Positions 10,517 through 22,801 of a DNA stretch of 64,000 nt are shown piece by piece. The notes under the pieces were generated by a model. It was not told where the DNA came from. It was given only the letters and a program-made list of their open reading frames with translations, and did not search any database. The translations under genes and the position numbers were made by a program. Within the stretch, counting starts at the first letter, position 1. The number at the start of each line of letters is the position of its first letter. This DNA is from Tuctoria greenei (lineage: Eukaryota > Streptophyta > Magnoliopsida > Poales > Poaceae): assembly GCA_036927565.1 (NCBI GenBank), contig JAYESD010000003.1:190227999-190291998 (forward strand). The letters are read 5' to 3'.

Positions 10517-11005
10517 AGCCTTCCTTTCCATTTTTTGGAGTTTGCCTTTTACTTTATCTCTGAGGGGTTGTAAGTATTGCCTCTTCAGCTTATTTTTGTT
10601 CAGTGGTAGGCCTAGGTATTAGCAGGGGAATGCTCCTAGTTTTCTTTGGTAATTCTACCAATAGTTCATCGACCATCACATTTAGTGGAAAAATTTCCAC
10701 CTTCTCCATGTTCACCACCAAGCCTAATGCTTCACCAAAAAAATTTAAGATGTTCCTGATATATGTGAGGTGCCCTCTGGTAGGGTTCACCAAGATGGCT
10801 CCATCATCAACATAAATTGAAATGTTTGTGTGTGGCACTATTTCCATCACTGAGGTAAACATTAATTGTTGTTCGGCCAATTGAAGGATTCGTTGTAGCG
10901 GGTCCATTACTATAATAAGAGCATCAGAGAGAGGAGGTCTCCTTGGCATAGACCCCTCTTATGTTGGATTGGTCTTCCTGGTCTTCCATTTACAAGCATC
11001 TTGTT
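10517..11005 (-). pseudogene. LINE ORF2 reverse transcriptase, palm with YVDD (segment 4)
   Basis: On the minus strand this reads as the middle of a plant LINE (L1-type) reverse transcriptase. It has VNGRPGRPIQHKRG, then DPLQRILQLAEQQ, the active site ISIYVDDGAILVNP, FFGEALGLVVNMEK and finally GLPLNKNKLKRQYLQPLRDK up to the CACTA boundary. A frameshift lies between RG and DPLQ. The protein continues upstream at 23707, where the N-terminal half of the same domain is found; the gypsy element Tat-1 splits the two. The part beyond 10517 (rest of RT, RNase H-like region) is not present next to the CACTA end. Confidence 0.85.
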
Positions 11006-11845
11006 TGTCGAAGTGTGCGATCGACACTTCCCCTGGTACTACTAAGAAGTAGTCCGCGGTGGTTCTTTTTTAGGAGGGGCGTAAAATCAAGAACTTAGGA
11101 ACAGGGTGACACAACGATTTTACGTGGTTCAGGCCGCCTTAGCGTAATATCCTACTCCACGGGGGTGTCTTGTATGTATGATCGAGTATGCGAGTGAGCT
11201 TATCTCAGATTGGATTCGCTTGAGTTAGTCTACCGTGCAGTGCAGCCCTTTTATATGATAAGGATTGGCTGTTACAACGTACCAAGGCTCGATAGGTGGT
11301 CGTGGTGGCATTTAACACCTTGTACACGATTTGGGTGCTTAACAGCGGTTCATTACTATGATAACATGCCTTGATGGCAGCGTTACCACACTCGATGGTC
11401 CTCTGATCATGCATCATTAATGCAGAATCAATGACACATTAACCATGGCTTGTAACGGCTGATTTATAGCCTCTTGAATGTCCGCGCTATTGGAGATCCC
11501 ATGATCCTTCTATTGGTGAGGTAGGTCCGGACACCTGACACGTGGCAGCACCAGAGCTTCCCTTAGCAGGGAGGCAGGTCCGACACCGCGGGACACGTGG
11601 CAGCACTAGAGCTTCCCTTAGCAGGGAGGCAGGTCCAATGCCATGGGACACGTGTCAGCATTGCAGCTTCAATTTGCATGGAGGCAAGTCTGAGACATGT
11701 GGCAGTGCTCGAGCCACCTTTAGCAGGAGGCAGGTCCGGTACTACGGGGCATGTGTTGGCCACCGAAGGTCCACTTTCATGGATTGTGGGACTCAAGGCA
11801 TCTTATTCTTGTACGAGAGAGTACCTGGTACGCAGGGTATCGACA
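11006..11845 (-). repeat. Tat-1 3' LTR (left, 840 bp)
   Basis: On the plus strand it runs from TGTCGAAGTG to GGGTATCGACA and matches 22802-23706 throughout. It holds the conserved AACGATTTTACGTGGTTC block near its left end and a 55 bp minisatellite on its right half. It is 65 bp shorter than the partner because it has one fewer repeat unit. Confidence 0.9.
11538..11760 (+). repeat. 55 bp minisatellite with CACGTGGC motifs in the LTR
   Basis: Units start at about 11538, 11593, 11648, 11695 and a partial one at 11749. Each begins ACACGTGGCAGCACC and continues AGCTTCCCTTAGCAGGGAGG. The other LTR carries five units plus a partial (23335-23630). The unit start contains CACGTG (G-box) and ACGTGGC (ABRE-like) sequences and an internal CCCTTAGCAGGG inverted repeat. 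Confidence 0.8.
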
Positions 11846-12375
11846 GTGGCCCCCGGGCCTACCTCAGGGTGAGGTTTCGATTACGGAGGTGGGGCCAGTA
11901 TCTCTTCCCGCATTGCTGCTTCGACTTTTCACTTGGGCGGTTGAAACGACGGCACACTTTTGTGCCATCGCTGTGTAGATCTTCTTGGTTTGGCAGGTGA
12001 GATACATGATGTCCGGGTCTCACACAATTGAAGGGTTCCAGTTCCCAATATGATTTTCGTATCGGTTCCCAGTGCAATCTTAGTAGCCCTGTCATGCTGC
12101 CACCCTTGGGCTTCCAACTTCCCATCATGACAACGGTTCACCTGGTGAGACTTTTTTGGCATAGTGGACCTGGGCCCTCTTGTCATAGACGAGGTAACTA
12201 TGCAATGCATAATCAGGCTCAACGTGCAGTTGCCATCCAAGCGTTGCATAGGCTAATAATGAAAGAGGCTTTGCAGGGGGAGAGAACTCTTACACCTCGA
12301 TCTGTTTGCTCGCGCATAGAGCTTTTCCCTTTATCCCCTGCATCACGTTCTCTGCTCTCACTCCACTTTGTGGCG

Positions 12376-15300
12376 ATTGAACTCGGACTTCCCCCCAGCA
12401 AACTTGCGAGCAAGAGTGATCTCGTAAGGGTCCAGAAGTTGATGGGCTGGCTGAGCCCCTCCTTCGATAATGCGATTTGCCGTGGAAAGCTCCCTTTCAA
12501 GAAGGAAAGCTCTGGCAATATTGTAAACTTCACAGTGTATGCCATGGTTGGGCCGGTTTCGGCGATCTCCAACTTCTTGCTAGTGCTGCTGGAAGTGTAC
12601 GAGCTTCAACTTCAGCACCTCAACCCCCACTCAATCTTATTGGTGGCAGTATTCGTCCACTTCTGCGAGATGTGGGTGGGCGTGCGGCCCTGCGTGCCAC
12701 TATTCAATACTTTCTTCACCCTCTGGATGACTGTGAAAGGTACCAGTCTCATTGGATTCTACTACTTCATGAGATGTAGAAATCCTCTGTTCAAGTACAT
12801 CAGATCCTTTGCCTATGGGAAGTGTGAGACTTGAAAGAGTGATTGGGTGATTGTGCAGACGGACCAACACGACTGATTGGAGTTGCCAATCGGACTTCTG
12901 ATGACGAACAATGACTACTGGGAATTGCTCCCGGAGCTATCAGAGGAGTACAACCCAATGCTCACCAGGATCTGTCACCTAGTCGATGGAGGGTTGACGT
13001 CTCTGATGGTGCTTAGCAACTTCTTGTCCAGCCGCTAGGCTCCACTTAAGCAGCGGGAATTTCCAGCTTGGATATATAGCGGAGAGATGGACTTATCCCG
13101 AATCGAGGTTGGCCTCGAAACTAACTTCAGTGAGGAGGCTCTACAATTTCAACTACAGAAGCTATACAGCGGTTCTGTCTCAGGAGACGACCTTATGCCT
13201 CCATAAGAGTTCCTGTTGCTATCTGTAGTGCCGGAGATCAGGAGGCAGCTGCAGAAGGAGATGCCAATTGTCGACGACACTGGTCTTGCAGTGCGGCAAA
13301 GGAGTAATGCCCCCAGAGGGATATTCATTTCTGGAGCTTCAGCAACCAACAAACAAGAGAGGTCTGAACCTACCTCTGCTGGTGGCAAAGGTAAAGCTAT
13401 TGCAGAGTCGAGCTAGAGTAAGAGGTCCGACTCAAGCCAGCGTAAGGAAAAGGAGCCTGCTAACTCTCCCAGCGGGAAGCAGAAGCTCGAGCATGTTGAT
13501 ACAAGCTCCGTCAGGGCAGCTCCGCGCCCAACCCCAAGGTCCGTGGTAGTCGTACCTCCGGCGACTACATCTCCAGTCCCGGCGCCCAAGACAAACATCG
13601 GGTACGGAAAACCTTCAGCATCGGTCCCGCCACCTACGGAGGTCACCAGATCTAGAGAGAGTCTCTCGATGATAGCTCCTGCTGCAGGGAGCACAACGTC
13701 TGTTCCAGAAGTCTCGGCTGCTATTAAGATGGTGGCTACATTGGAGACTCCCGAGGCGATGCCCAGGCCATATGCTTCATTGGCAATGGTGGGTTCAGAT
13801 GACTCCGGATGCCCGAAGAAGAAGTTTTGCACCGACTGGAGCTGTCACGACCCCAAGTAAGGATTGACACTAGAAACTTGACTTTTCTATCATTCTCTGC
13901 ATTTTTTTGATTTTGTATATCCTTTGTTTCCAAAGTGTCAAGGCCAGCTACTGCTTCGGCGCGTACAAACTAGCCGGGCCAGCATCATGGCCGAAGAGAC
14001 TAGGTTGGGCGAGGCGCTGTGGTCATGGCGAACAGTGCGGTGGCTCCGGAGTTGATTAACACTGAGACGACCACGACACTAGGAGCCGGAGATGCTGCGA
14101 TTGTGCGAGACCTTGTGAGAGAGGTCGCGCCAGCGCTGGAGCATGTTGCAGCAGCTCCAAAGCCAACATCGAAACTAGTGATGGATCCTGAAGTGGCGCT
14201 GGACATACTGGCTGAAGCTTCGAAGGTGCCGGAGCCAGCAATCAACACTGCACCTGTGGTAGACAACGTGATGACGCTAGAGCTGGTGCCCGTGCTGGAG
14301 CCTGCGATCAACGCTGCACCAGAGTTGCCTGCTGACGCAACACCTAAGGGGTCAGCCGTGGATGCGTCAACGTCTGCACCAGAGGAAGACAACTTCCCGG
14401 AGCTTGACGCAACTGATGAAGACTTGTTGGGATCCATGCTTGTGCCATGGGCTCCAACGACTGTCCCGGAAGCTATGGAAACTCCAGTAGATCCGTTAGA
14501 AGGTCCAAAACCTATCCCTCTGTCGATCTCGATAGAGAACACCTGCTCAAGCCTTCGCCAAGTCCAACTCGACTTTGAGTATGAGCGGAGCGCTCTAGAG
14601 GCAGATCGGGAAACTCTGAGGTAGTGGTGCAAGCTTCTCAACTTCAAGACAAAGTTGACGCAGACCCGTTTGGCTGGGGAGAAGGACAGGCTTGTGGCGG
14701 AGAAGACGCGGCTAAAGTAGCTTGACGAGCTGCTGAATGATAGGCAGCCCACCATTGAAGCTCTAGATTAGAAGACTCATGAAGTCTATGAAAAAGCAAC
14801 AGAATCCAACGAGTTGGTAGATGCTCGCTTTGATTCACTGAATAAGTTGAGGGATGAGCTCCTCAAGCGTCAAGAGGTTGTTGATAATAAGGAGCAAGAG
14901 CTCCAGAGAAGAGATGTTGAGATCTCTCAGAAGTTAGAGCTAGGTGAGAAAGACTTAGCTCACCGTATCAACTCGCTCAAGTCCCGCTGCGAAGAGGAGC
15001 AGTAGCAGATATGGCAAGCAGGGCATGAAGTCTCCAAGTAGAAGCTTGCTGTCTCTACGAAGGAGGATAAGCTGAAGGCAGGGGAGAAGAACCTGGTGGC
15101 AAAGAAGAACCGCCTGAACCTCAGCGAAAAGCAAATTGCCGACCAAGAAAAGCAGCTGGCTGAGCAGATGCAGCAGCATGCTAAGGAGGTCGGAGTATTC
15201 ACCAAGGGAGGCTTCACGGAGCTAACAACTGCCAGGAAGTCTCTGGAGGAGCTGCGGGCCGAGCAGAAGATTGAAGCCCAACAAATCTGGTACTTCTTGG

Positions 15301-15640
15301 GGCGAGCTGAAAAAGCACTGGTTCCTTTGGGGTTTAGTCTGGTTCGTCCGAGCAACCTAGAGCCAGAATCAGCCAACCCTTGACAGCTCTAAATTCTTTC
15401 AAAACCAAGCTAGGTGTGATGGAAGATGTCATCCGCGACCTGCTTGAGACAGAGGGGAAGAATCTTGCCTAGTCTGTTGCAGAGTGTGTGCTTACTTGTT
15501 TCAGCAGCTAGAACCCCTCAATCTCACTAGATCTGGTGCTTGAAGGGCCCGTCGAAGAGACGGAGGAGGCTGCCAAGGCCAGTGTGCAAGAAGCTGCATA
15601 GAAGGTCGTCGCGTGGTTCCAATTCAACTCCAGCGAGTAG
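12376..15640 (+). pseudogene. antisense accessory gene of Tat-1, 'putative gypsy-type transposon' family
   Basis: This gene runs opposite to gag-pol and has no known enzymatic role. Its N-terminal part (12376-12835) matches the plant family annotated as 'putative gypsy type transposon' (Pfam Transposase_28). Visible motifs are VQKLMGWLSPSFDN, GKLPFKKE and HFCEMWVGVRPC. The family name does not mean it is a transposase. A basic and Ser/Ala-rich middle follows, then an intron (13857-13935, GTAAGG to AAAG), an Ala/Pro/Glu-rich section (14019-14480) and a long charged coiled coil (14520-15380). The homologous start codon in Tat-2 is ATG, but here it is ATT at 12376. Several in-frame stops (for example 12833, 13037, 14622) make it a pseudogene. 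An A-rich poly(A) signal-like AATTAATGAAA follows at 15692. Confidence 0.8.
13857..13935 (+). other. conserved intron of the antisense gene (Tat-1)
   Basis: The donor GTAAGG at 13857 and acceptor TTTCCAAAG ending at 13935 flank a 79 bp T-rich segment with TTGATTTTGTATATCC before the acceptor. The same position in Tat-2 has a 77 bp intron (29602-29678), each following a KK(K/R)F-type coding end. Confidence 0.7.
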
Positions 15641-15879
15641 TTAGGACCTCTTCATCCACTTGTATATATCTTCATGCTTGCAAAGACTTCTGAATTAATG
15701 AAATTCTCCTGAACTTCATTTTTTGTCTTCATTGTTGTTATTGCCATTGCTTGGTTAGCCCCCTGGTAGATGTACTCAATAGATTGAGAGCATCTACCAT
15801 TAGGAACTTCACAATGTTTTGAAGCTTTCAGGATATCTTCGAGCTTTGACTTTGGCCTCCGAGAGCACCTTGCCAACAT

Positions 15880-16205
15880 GTAAAACATCGACAGGTGGCC
15901 CCTTGGGAGATGTTAGAGCTGACCCCTGGGAGATGTCGGAGCTGGATGCTTCGGCGGCACCCATCATCAATGTTTGAAACATCGACGTCGAGCCTCCCGG
16001 GTGGTGCCGGAGCTAGATGCTCTAGTGGCGCCCATCATCAACATGCGAAACGCCAATGTCAGGCCCCTTAGGTAGTGTCAGAGCTAGATGCTCGGTACCC
16101 ATCATCAACATGCGAAACGTCAACGTCGGGCCTCCTGGGTGATGTCAGAACATCGACGCTGATCATCAACTTGTGAAACGTCGACGCCGAGCCCCCTGGA
16201 GACAT
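15880..16205 (+). repeat. minisatellite downstream of the antisense gene (Tat-1)
   Basis: A unit of roughly 70-80 bp recurs four to five times. It reads like 'CCCCTGGGAGATGTCGGAGC, then TAGATGCT, then CCCATCATCAACATGCGAAA, then CGTCGACGTCGAG'. It lies between the end of the antisense gene and the end of pol. Tat-2 carries a related array at the same place. Confidence 0.7.
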
Positions 16206-16844
16206 TAGAACTCCCAGAACGAGCGTGTATATCATTTGTCCTACATATGAGAGTCAATAAATGTAGTAAATGTGCTTCGTCTTGCCTATAGTTTAGTTGT
16301 GGCTTACTATCCTTCCTTGAATTCTGGGTCTAATCAGTTCAACATGATAATACTTAGTATATCGGTTGTACTTTCATAGGTTCGTGTGCTTCCCGGACCC
16401 TTTCTTTGACGAAACACCAGAATAGGTAGAGTGGCTTACTTAGGGTGCTGGACCAGGCTAAGTCTATACAGATTACAAACCTGTCATTGGCATTGGTTTT
16501 CAGGCAAGTAGGACATTCAACGAACACTAGATTCCGAAAAAGACTACCAATAATACTTGGATATGTATCACATGAATTCTCAGGAACCAATTTTCAAGAG
16601 GATTGCACAACTTTTTTATTTGCAAGAAGGTAAAAAGAAACTAAATAAGAGCATACTCAAAGTAAATGCATGTAGAGTCTATTTTCATGTAATTGTATTC
16701 CATAAAAGGTCTAAATAACAAGTGAGGCAAGGACACACTTAAAGTATAGGACCATGTTAAGCGTTCTATACATCTTGGACCAACCCAACTCTGTTCATAG
16801 AGACAATGAAATACTATACAAAAACAAACTCACCTCTGTGGTAT

Positions 16845-18330
16845 GTGTAGAACTTACGGAGGTGCTCTATATTCCGGGGGTTGGGAAGTGGAGTCCTATC
16901 CTCTGTTGCCAAGCGAACGCATCTGTGGTGGGAAACTTTGATGACTCAGAAGGGACCCTACCAACTGGGGGAGAGCGTGTTCGATCCTTCTCGAGAGAGT
17001 ATTTGCTGCAACACCTGATCGCCTTATTCAAGTTGCCGATTGCATACATGCCTCTAATGATTGCGTTGGAGTGCCTAGCGATATTGCATGTTTTAGATAG
17101 TTGCTTGGCATCTTGCCTCGTCAACAAGGTCCAGGTCATGGCACCGGAGCTGATCCTGCACAGCTATGTCGTAGGTCCAAACTCGGAGAGAACCCATGAA
17201 GATCTCTGAAGGATGGACTGCTTCAGCTCCGTACACTAGGAAGAAGGGTGTCTCGCATGTAGTCTGTCTGGGTGTTGTCCGGCTTGTCCACAGTGTAGAA
17301 GGAATCTCCTCAATCTAGTTGGCACCATTCTTTTCAAGCGTTCGTAGGTGCAGGTCCTTAGTCCCTTGAGAATTTCAACATTTACTCTCTTGGCCTGGCC
17401 ATTACTTGCCGGGTGCGCTACAGAGAGTAGCTGATGTTGATGTCGAGGTCTTCCCAATACCCTTGGAAAGTTACATTTGTGAATTGGGTTCCGTTGTTAG
17501 TGAGTGACTCTTTTCGGGACCCCAAATCTGCAGACTATGGACTTCAAAAACTTGATGGCTGATTGCTCGTTGATAATCATAACTGGAGCTACTTCTGTCG
17601 AACTAGTGAACTTGTCAATGGTGACATATAATAATCAGTACCATCTGACGTCTTTTGGTAAAGGTCCCAAAATATCCATCTCCACACAGCGAATACCCAT
17701 GAGGAAGCACTCATCTGTTGTGACTGCGATAGTGTATGGATCTGCTTGGCATGAAACTGACATGCCTCGCATCTCTTGACCTGCTCGACTGCATCCTGGA
17801 GTGTTGTAGGCCAGTAAAAACCATGTTGAAAAGGCCTTACCGGCCAGCGTGCGGGATGAAGTGTGATTCCCACACTGACCTCCATGGATCTCTACGAGGT
17901 GCTCACAACCTTCTTCCCAAGATATGCACCGCAATAGGATGCCATTGGTGCCACATCGGAACAGATTACCTTCTACCAACCTGTATCTCTTAGCCATTCG
18001 GACCCGTTCAGCAAACACATTTTCTTCAGAAAGGATTTTGTCTTTCAAGTAGTTCCGAACCTCCGAGATCCATGCGTTAGGACTGACTTGAGCTTCTGGA
18101 TCTTGTGCATCGGGTTGCTTGGAGCTTTCTGTTATTCCTAGGATCCTTTGTGGGCACCACAGTAACAGGTCCCGGGGACCACCAGCTTCGAGGTGTTGGT
18201 CCCGGTCCCTTCACCCAGCTTGGCAGGCTGGGTGGCAGCTGCTAGTAATCTCCTAACAAAAACACCATCGGGTGATGGAGCCCCGGTAGAAGCCTTCGTT
18301 GAGAGGTCATCAGCTTCAGCGTTGTTGAGA
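16845..18330 (-). pseudogene. Tat-1 integrase, catalytic residues mutated
   Basis: Read on the minus strand, this is the last domain of pol. The zinc-binding part (about 17950-17770) shows EIHGGQCGNHTSS and CEACQFHAK. The core shows MDILGPLPK near 17685, but the second catalytic Asp has become Asn in LTNNGTQFT near 17490 (GAC/GAT to AAC). The catalytic Glu has become Lys in SNGQAKRVN near 17390. The C-terminal SH3-like tail (GPFRVIKVS, then NPRNIEHLRKFY) ends at about 16850. Frameshifts separate the parts, so the domain is inactive. Confidence 0.85.
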
Positions 18331-18384
18331 CGTTAGACATGGCATAGGTCCAGGAGCTGGAAATCCTTCTGCAACTTCTGGACT

Positions 18385-19340
18385 TCAAGAAGATATGCTA
18401 CTAGTTGGGGGTGTTGAACAACATTCACCTTTGACTTGTTTGATGATGAGTTGCGAATCCCCTTTTACCAGCAGCTGCTGGACACCAAAGGATAGCATTG
18501 TCTTCAGTCCAAAGATGAGAGCTTCATATTCTGCCATGTTGTTTGTTGCCTTGTAGTCAATGTGGACCATGTACTTGACTTGCTCCCCGATCGGTGTGAG
18601 GAGCGAAATTCCAGGTTTGGTCTCCTGCTTCTGCATGGAGCTGTCGAGGAAGAGAGTCCTGTGAGGCTCGATGAAGATCGTGATCTTAGGTTCTGACACT
18701 TCGACATGAGAGCTCCCGGAGCAGAGAGAGATGGTGACCAATCCACAACAAAGTCAGCTAGCACCTGACTCTTGATGGCATGTCGAGGCAAGAAGTCGAG
18801 CTCGAACTCCGTCAGCTCCGCGGTCCACTTGGTGATGTTTCATGTTGAGTTGGGATTATGAAGAATAGCTCACAGTGGATAGGAGGTTAGGACTGATATC
18901 TTGTGAGCTTGGAAGTAGTATTGGAGCTTTCTTGAAGCAATAAAAACCGCGTACAATAGCTTATGTACTTCAAGATATCTTGTCTTGGCATCGTGGAGGA
19001 CCTCGCTGATGAAGTAGACAGGTCGTTGGATAGCTCAAACCCTCCCAGAGGGGACCAGGCCATCTTCCCCATCCACCTAGACCCTCTCGGAGGAGTTCAG
19101 ATCTTCTTCTCCTTGAGCAGTCAGGACCCTCTCGGAGGGATCTGATGTATCTTCTTGTAGAGATAGCTGAGGCTCTTGGCCTTCGGGACTTTCTTCAATG
19201 TCTGGGGGTGGGACCCAGACTCGCCTTGACTTGATCCATGCAGTCCTGGACCGTCTCGGAGGGGTTCAGGCCTTGAAGAAGAACTCGGGGGAGCTTCCGG
19301 CCTCTCCGCAACGAGAACCATCCTGACAACTACTCTCATT
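18385..19340 (-). pseudogene. Tat-1 RNase H region (two RNase H-like parts with a repeat linker)
   Basis: The C-terminal part (18385-18745) shows the archaeal-type second RNase H of Tat elements, with YKATNNMAEYEALIFGLK and QLLVKGDSQLIIKQVKGE. The first RNase H lies at 18880-19340 and is interrupted by a linker in which the DNA phrase CCCTCTCGGAGGGG recurs (19040, 19080, 19131, 19250). Stops and frame changes are frequent. Dual RNase H domains are known for the Tat lineage. Confidence 0.75.
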
Positions 19341-19379
19341 GCAGCAAGTAAAGCAAAAGAGGCTCACCAGGTTCTGGAG

Positions 19380-20350
19380 CTACCATGATGGGCAGTGTAG
19401 TGCAAAACTGCTTAACCTCCTAGAACACCTTGTCTGCTTTTTGGACCAATGGAAAGGTCCGGACTTCTTTAGAAGCTTGAAGAAGGGAAGTGCCGGCTCG
19501 GCCAGCCTAGAGATAAACTGGTTGAGTGAGGCAAGACAACCCGTAAGCTTTTGGTCGTCTTTGATGTAGGCTGGAGGCCGCATCACCTCGATAGCTTCTA
19601 TCTTCGTCGGACATGCTTCAATTCCTTGGTGGGTCACTAGGAATCCAAGAAGCTTTCCGGATGAAACCCCAAAGACACACTGGTCAGCGTCCAGCTTCGT
19701 GCGCATCATGTGTAGCTTGTCAAAGACAAGCTGAAGATTGTCCAGTAATGAGTTATTGTTCTTGACTTTGACGACGATATCACCGATGTAGACTTCCACT
19801 AGGTCCCGAATAAGCTCCCCAAAAGTTTTGTGCATTGCTCACACAAAATTTGAGAGGGCATTCTTGAGACAATAAGGCATTGTAGTGTAACAATATAGAC
19901 CATCTACTTTGATAAAGTAAGTATGCTCTTCGTCTTCCTTAGACATTGGAATTTGATGAAAACCAGAATATGCATCCAGGAAGCAAAGTAGCTCACAGCA
20001 AGAAGTAGAACCCACTATCTGATCTATTCTTAGAAGTGGAAAAGGGTCTTTCGGACATGCCTTATTTGAAGTGGTGTAGTTGATGCACATCTGAAGCTTC
20101 CTGCCGACCTTGGGTACGACAACTGGGTTTGCCAGCTACCGTGGATGATGTACCTCCCGGATGAATTCTGCATCTAGCAGCTTCTTGACTTCTTCTGAGA
20201 TGAAGTTCTGTTGCTCAATAGATTTCTTTTGGAGCTTCTGTTGTATAGGTCGTGCATCAGGGTATATCTTCGGATGGTGCTCGATCACTTCCATAGGGAT
20301 CTCAGGCATTTGTGACAGTTTCCATTCAAACACGTCAATATATGGACAGA
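19380..20350 (-). pseudogene. Tat-1 reverse transcriptase, active site mutated
   Basis: Minus-strand order: PMEVIEHHPKIYPDARPIQQ, KKLLDAEFIREVHHPR, CINYTTSNKACPKDPFPL, then CFLDAYSGFHQIPMS and VEVYIGDIVVKV. The normal YVDD active site is YIGD, with the first catalytic Asp of the pair changed to Gly (GAT to GGT). There are frameshifts near 20090 and 19840. The thumb and connection (GFLVTHQGIEA, LTGCLASLNQFIS) are in the 19380-19835 frame. Confidence 0.88.
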
Positions 20351-20639
20351 GGAAAGTGACGAGTGTGAGTTCCTATTTGTCACTGAGACCTCCCGCAATG
20401 CAAGTGGTTTGGGCGGTGTCGGAACTAATTTGGGTGAATTTGACGGGAACATCGTTGTCGCCGCTTGGGTGCACACGGGGTGCAGAAGTTGAGCTGTGCT
20501 GACGCGGCTCGGAGGTTGTGATCTACTTTCTCCTTGTTGGAATCAACTTCTTGCTCAGCGGCAAGCGTGTGAAGCTTCTCCAACGTAGTAACTCTAGCAG
20601 TATGGTCTCCTCAGATCCGATGGACACCTGATGGAGTCA

Positions 20640-20960
20640 GCATCTTCAACACCAGGTAGCCTTAGCGGGCCACCGCCATGAACCGGTACAGGGCCGGCCT
20701 ACCAAGGATGGCATTGAAGGGAAGGTTGATCTCCGCCACGTCAAAGACCAACTTCTTCGATCAGTAGTTTTCTTGTGTCCCAGATGTATTCTGGAGAGAG
20801 ACTGAGCCGAGTGGAGGATAACTCTCGGATGCACTCCAAAGAATGGGCGCGAGGGCCTAAGGACCGAGATGCGGACCTACAGCTTCATGAAGGAAGCTAG
20901 CTCCACCATCAACCAAGACATGGAAGAGCTAGATGTTGTTGATAGTCGGTGAGACTATCA
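20640..20960 (-). pseudogene. Tat-1 protease region
   Basis: On the minus strand a retroelement aspartic protease is recognisable from LVDGGAS (about 20920), followed by a segment ending in PALYRFMAVA (about 20680). Intervening frames are broken. The context between gag (21190-22800) and RT supports the call. Confidence 0.6.
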
Positions 20961-21189
20961 ATGGTAGTTGCCCAGCTTTGATCATGTTGTTCAGGCACTC
21001 GAAGGCGTCGAAAGTGATCGGAGTGTCCATCCAATTCTGATGGGGCTTCGCCTTGATGGTGGGAGTTATAGCAGCCATCTCACAAAACGAAGTGTTGACT
21101 CTGCACCGAGAGGTAATGTCCCAGGACCCTCCATACATCATATGGAGAGTCTTCTGGCGCTCGTTGTGGGATCTTGTGTCGGAGTCGTT

Positions 21190-22800
21190 GTCATTATTGT
21201 AGAACACCTTTAACTCCTTCTTGGCGTCTTGGAGCGTAGCTCCTATTCTGATGTAGCTTCGTTGTTTTGTCTTCTTGCTGATGGAAAGGCACGTCATCTT
21301 GACGCTTGTGCTGGGCGCGCTCTACGAGCCTCTTGACATCACGACAGTCATCAAGGTTGTGGCCCATAGATTTGTTGATTGGGCACCACATCTTGTCGCT
21401 ATCGTTGGATGTTGGTCGAGGTCGATTGTCGGGGCATGGCCCCCGGCCACTTGGTGCTGCCGCAACAATAGCTATTGGTGCGTCGGCAAGTGGCTTGTTC
21501 TTGACACTTGACTTATTGTTCTTCTTTTTGCCACTACAATAGGCAGTAGCTCTGGACTTGGAGGCAGATGGTGCTCCTGCCCCTGCAGCTGGCTTGGAGT
21601 GCCAATCACAACCCTCAGCAGCCCTGGCGCATTTATCAGCCAGACTGAAGAGTTTCGTAATGTTGTTGATGTTCCTAGTGGCCAGCTTCTCCAACATCTT
21701 CTTATCTCTAACACCCTGTTGGAATGCATCACCACAAAGGCGTTGGAGATAGAAGGGATTGTGTTTTGTACCTAGGAGAACTGCTAGATGAAGGAACGCA
21801 GTGTCTCTCCCGGGTTTTGCCGTACGATAAAGAGGTCCAGTTCGGTGTTATGTCAGGAGTAGGAACTCCTGAAGTTAGACGTGAACTGGCGGTAAAGCTC
21901 TCCCCATCTTTAGATAGATTCTGGGGGTAAGCTCACGAACCAGGACCTAGCGGTCTTGGTTAAAGCCACAAGGAAGTAGTTGGCCATAAATGACTCATTC
22001 CCTCTTGCAACGAGGATGGCGGTGGAGCATATCTGCAGCAACTCAATGGGGTTGATAGTCTCGTTGTACTTCTTCAGGAGATGAGGCTAGAACTTGGGTG
22101 GCCACTCCACCATGCAGAGATGCAGGACAAGTGCCGAACAGCCGCCTTCAACTCCCAGAGGAGAAGGATCTTCCAAACACGTCGTCTTTTGCGACTATGC
22201 TCTATGGAGATGCGGCCATCCTACTCCATGTACTGGCTGTTGAGCTATGCCCGGAGATCTCCAATCGGCAGCCTCGATGCCGTGTGAGTACGGCGAGCCA
22301 TTGAAGGGTTTTGGGACATTGTGTGCTGCGACAACGCATGTCCTCTCTGTGACGGCCTAGGTCCAAGTCATCCCAACAAGGTCATGTTGCATGTAGGTGC
22401 CTGCCGTGGCTGCAGCGGCGACCAGATGATCAACGTCGTTGCACCACTAGTCCAGCGCTGTTGGAGATGCGTCCAACGCAAGTGGACGCTAAAGAAAATC
22501 CTACGCTGCAATCAGTATGTTCTCGGTATTGCTGGTCGATTCCATGATCGACGCGAAGACACCATCCTGCTGTTGACCAGCAGCAGCTGCTGCTGCAGCA
22601 GGTGGGGGTCCGTTGTTTAGAGGCTGTTGTCCTGGAGCTCCACCTTGTGGATCAGTGGCAGGATTACCACCGGGACAAAGAGAGTTTTCGCCAACTTTAT
22701 TGCCTCTACGAACCTGTGCATCTGGGTTGGTGGAAGCAGCAGTGGAGTTCACCATTGTTGAAGCTAAGATTCTTGAAAGCTCCCCTACCTCGTGTGCCAA
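21190..22800 (-). pseudogene. Tat-1 gag
   Basis: Minus strand, directly after the PBS. An N-terminal Pro/Ala-rich part (22800-22500) is followed by the capsid-like region (about 22120-21770, with ANYFLVALT and LPPESI). The nucleocapsid region holds WCPINKSMGHNLDDC near 21370 and GVKGVL at the end. At least eight stops or frameshifts interrupt it. Confidence 0.75.
22783..22800 (-). other. Tat-1 primer binding site
   Basis: On the minus strand TTGGCACACGAGGTAGGG begins directly inside the end of the right LTR. TTGGCGC-type starts are usual in Tat-lineage elements; the third G appears mutated. It fixes the element's direction as minus. Confidence 0.6.
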
Positions 22801-22801
22801 A

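Noticed and set aside
13149..14755. Long minus-strand frames under the antisense gene (for example 14000-14755, also 29661-30353)
   Set aside because: Ser/Ala/Gly-rich shadows of the Ala/Pro/Glu repeats on the plus strand; codon structure belongs to the plus-strand gene.
12376..15640. Reading the antisense gene as a DNA transposase because of its Pfam label
   Set aside because: The label is historical. No DDE motif or terminal inverted repeats go with it, and it always sits inside a Tat gypsy element.
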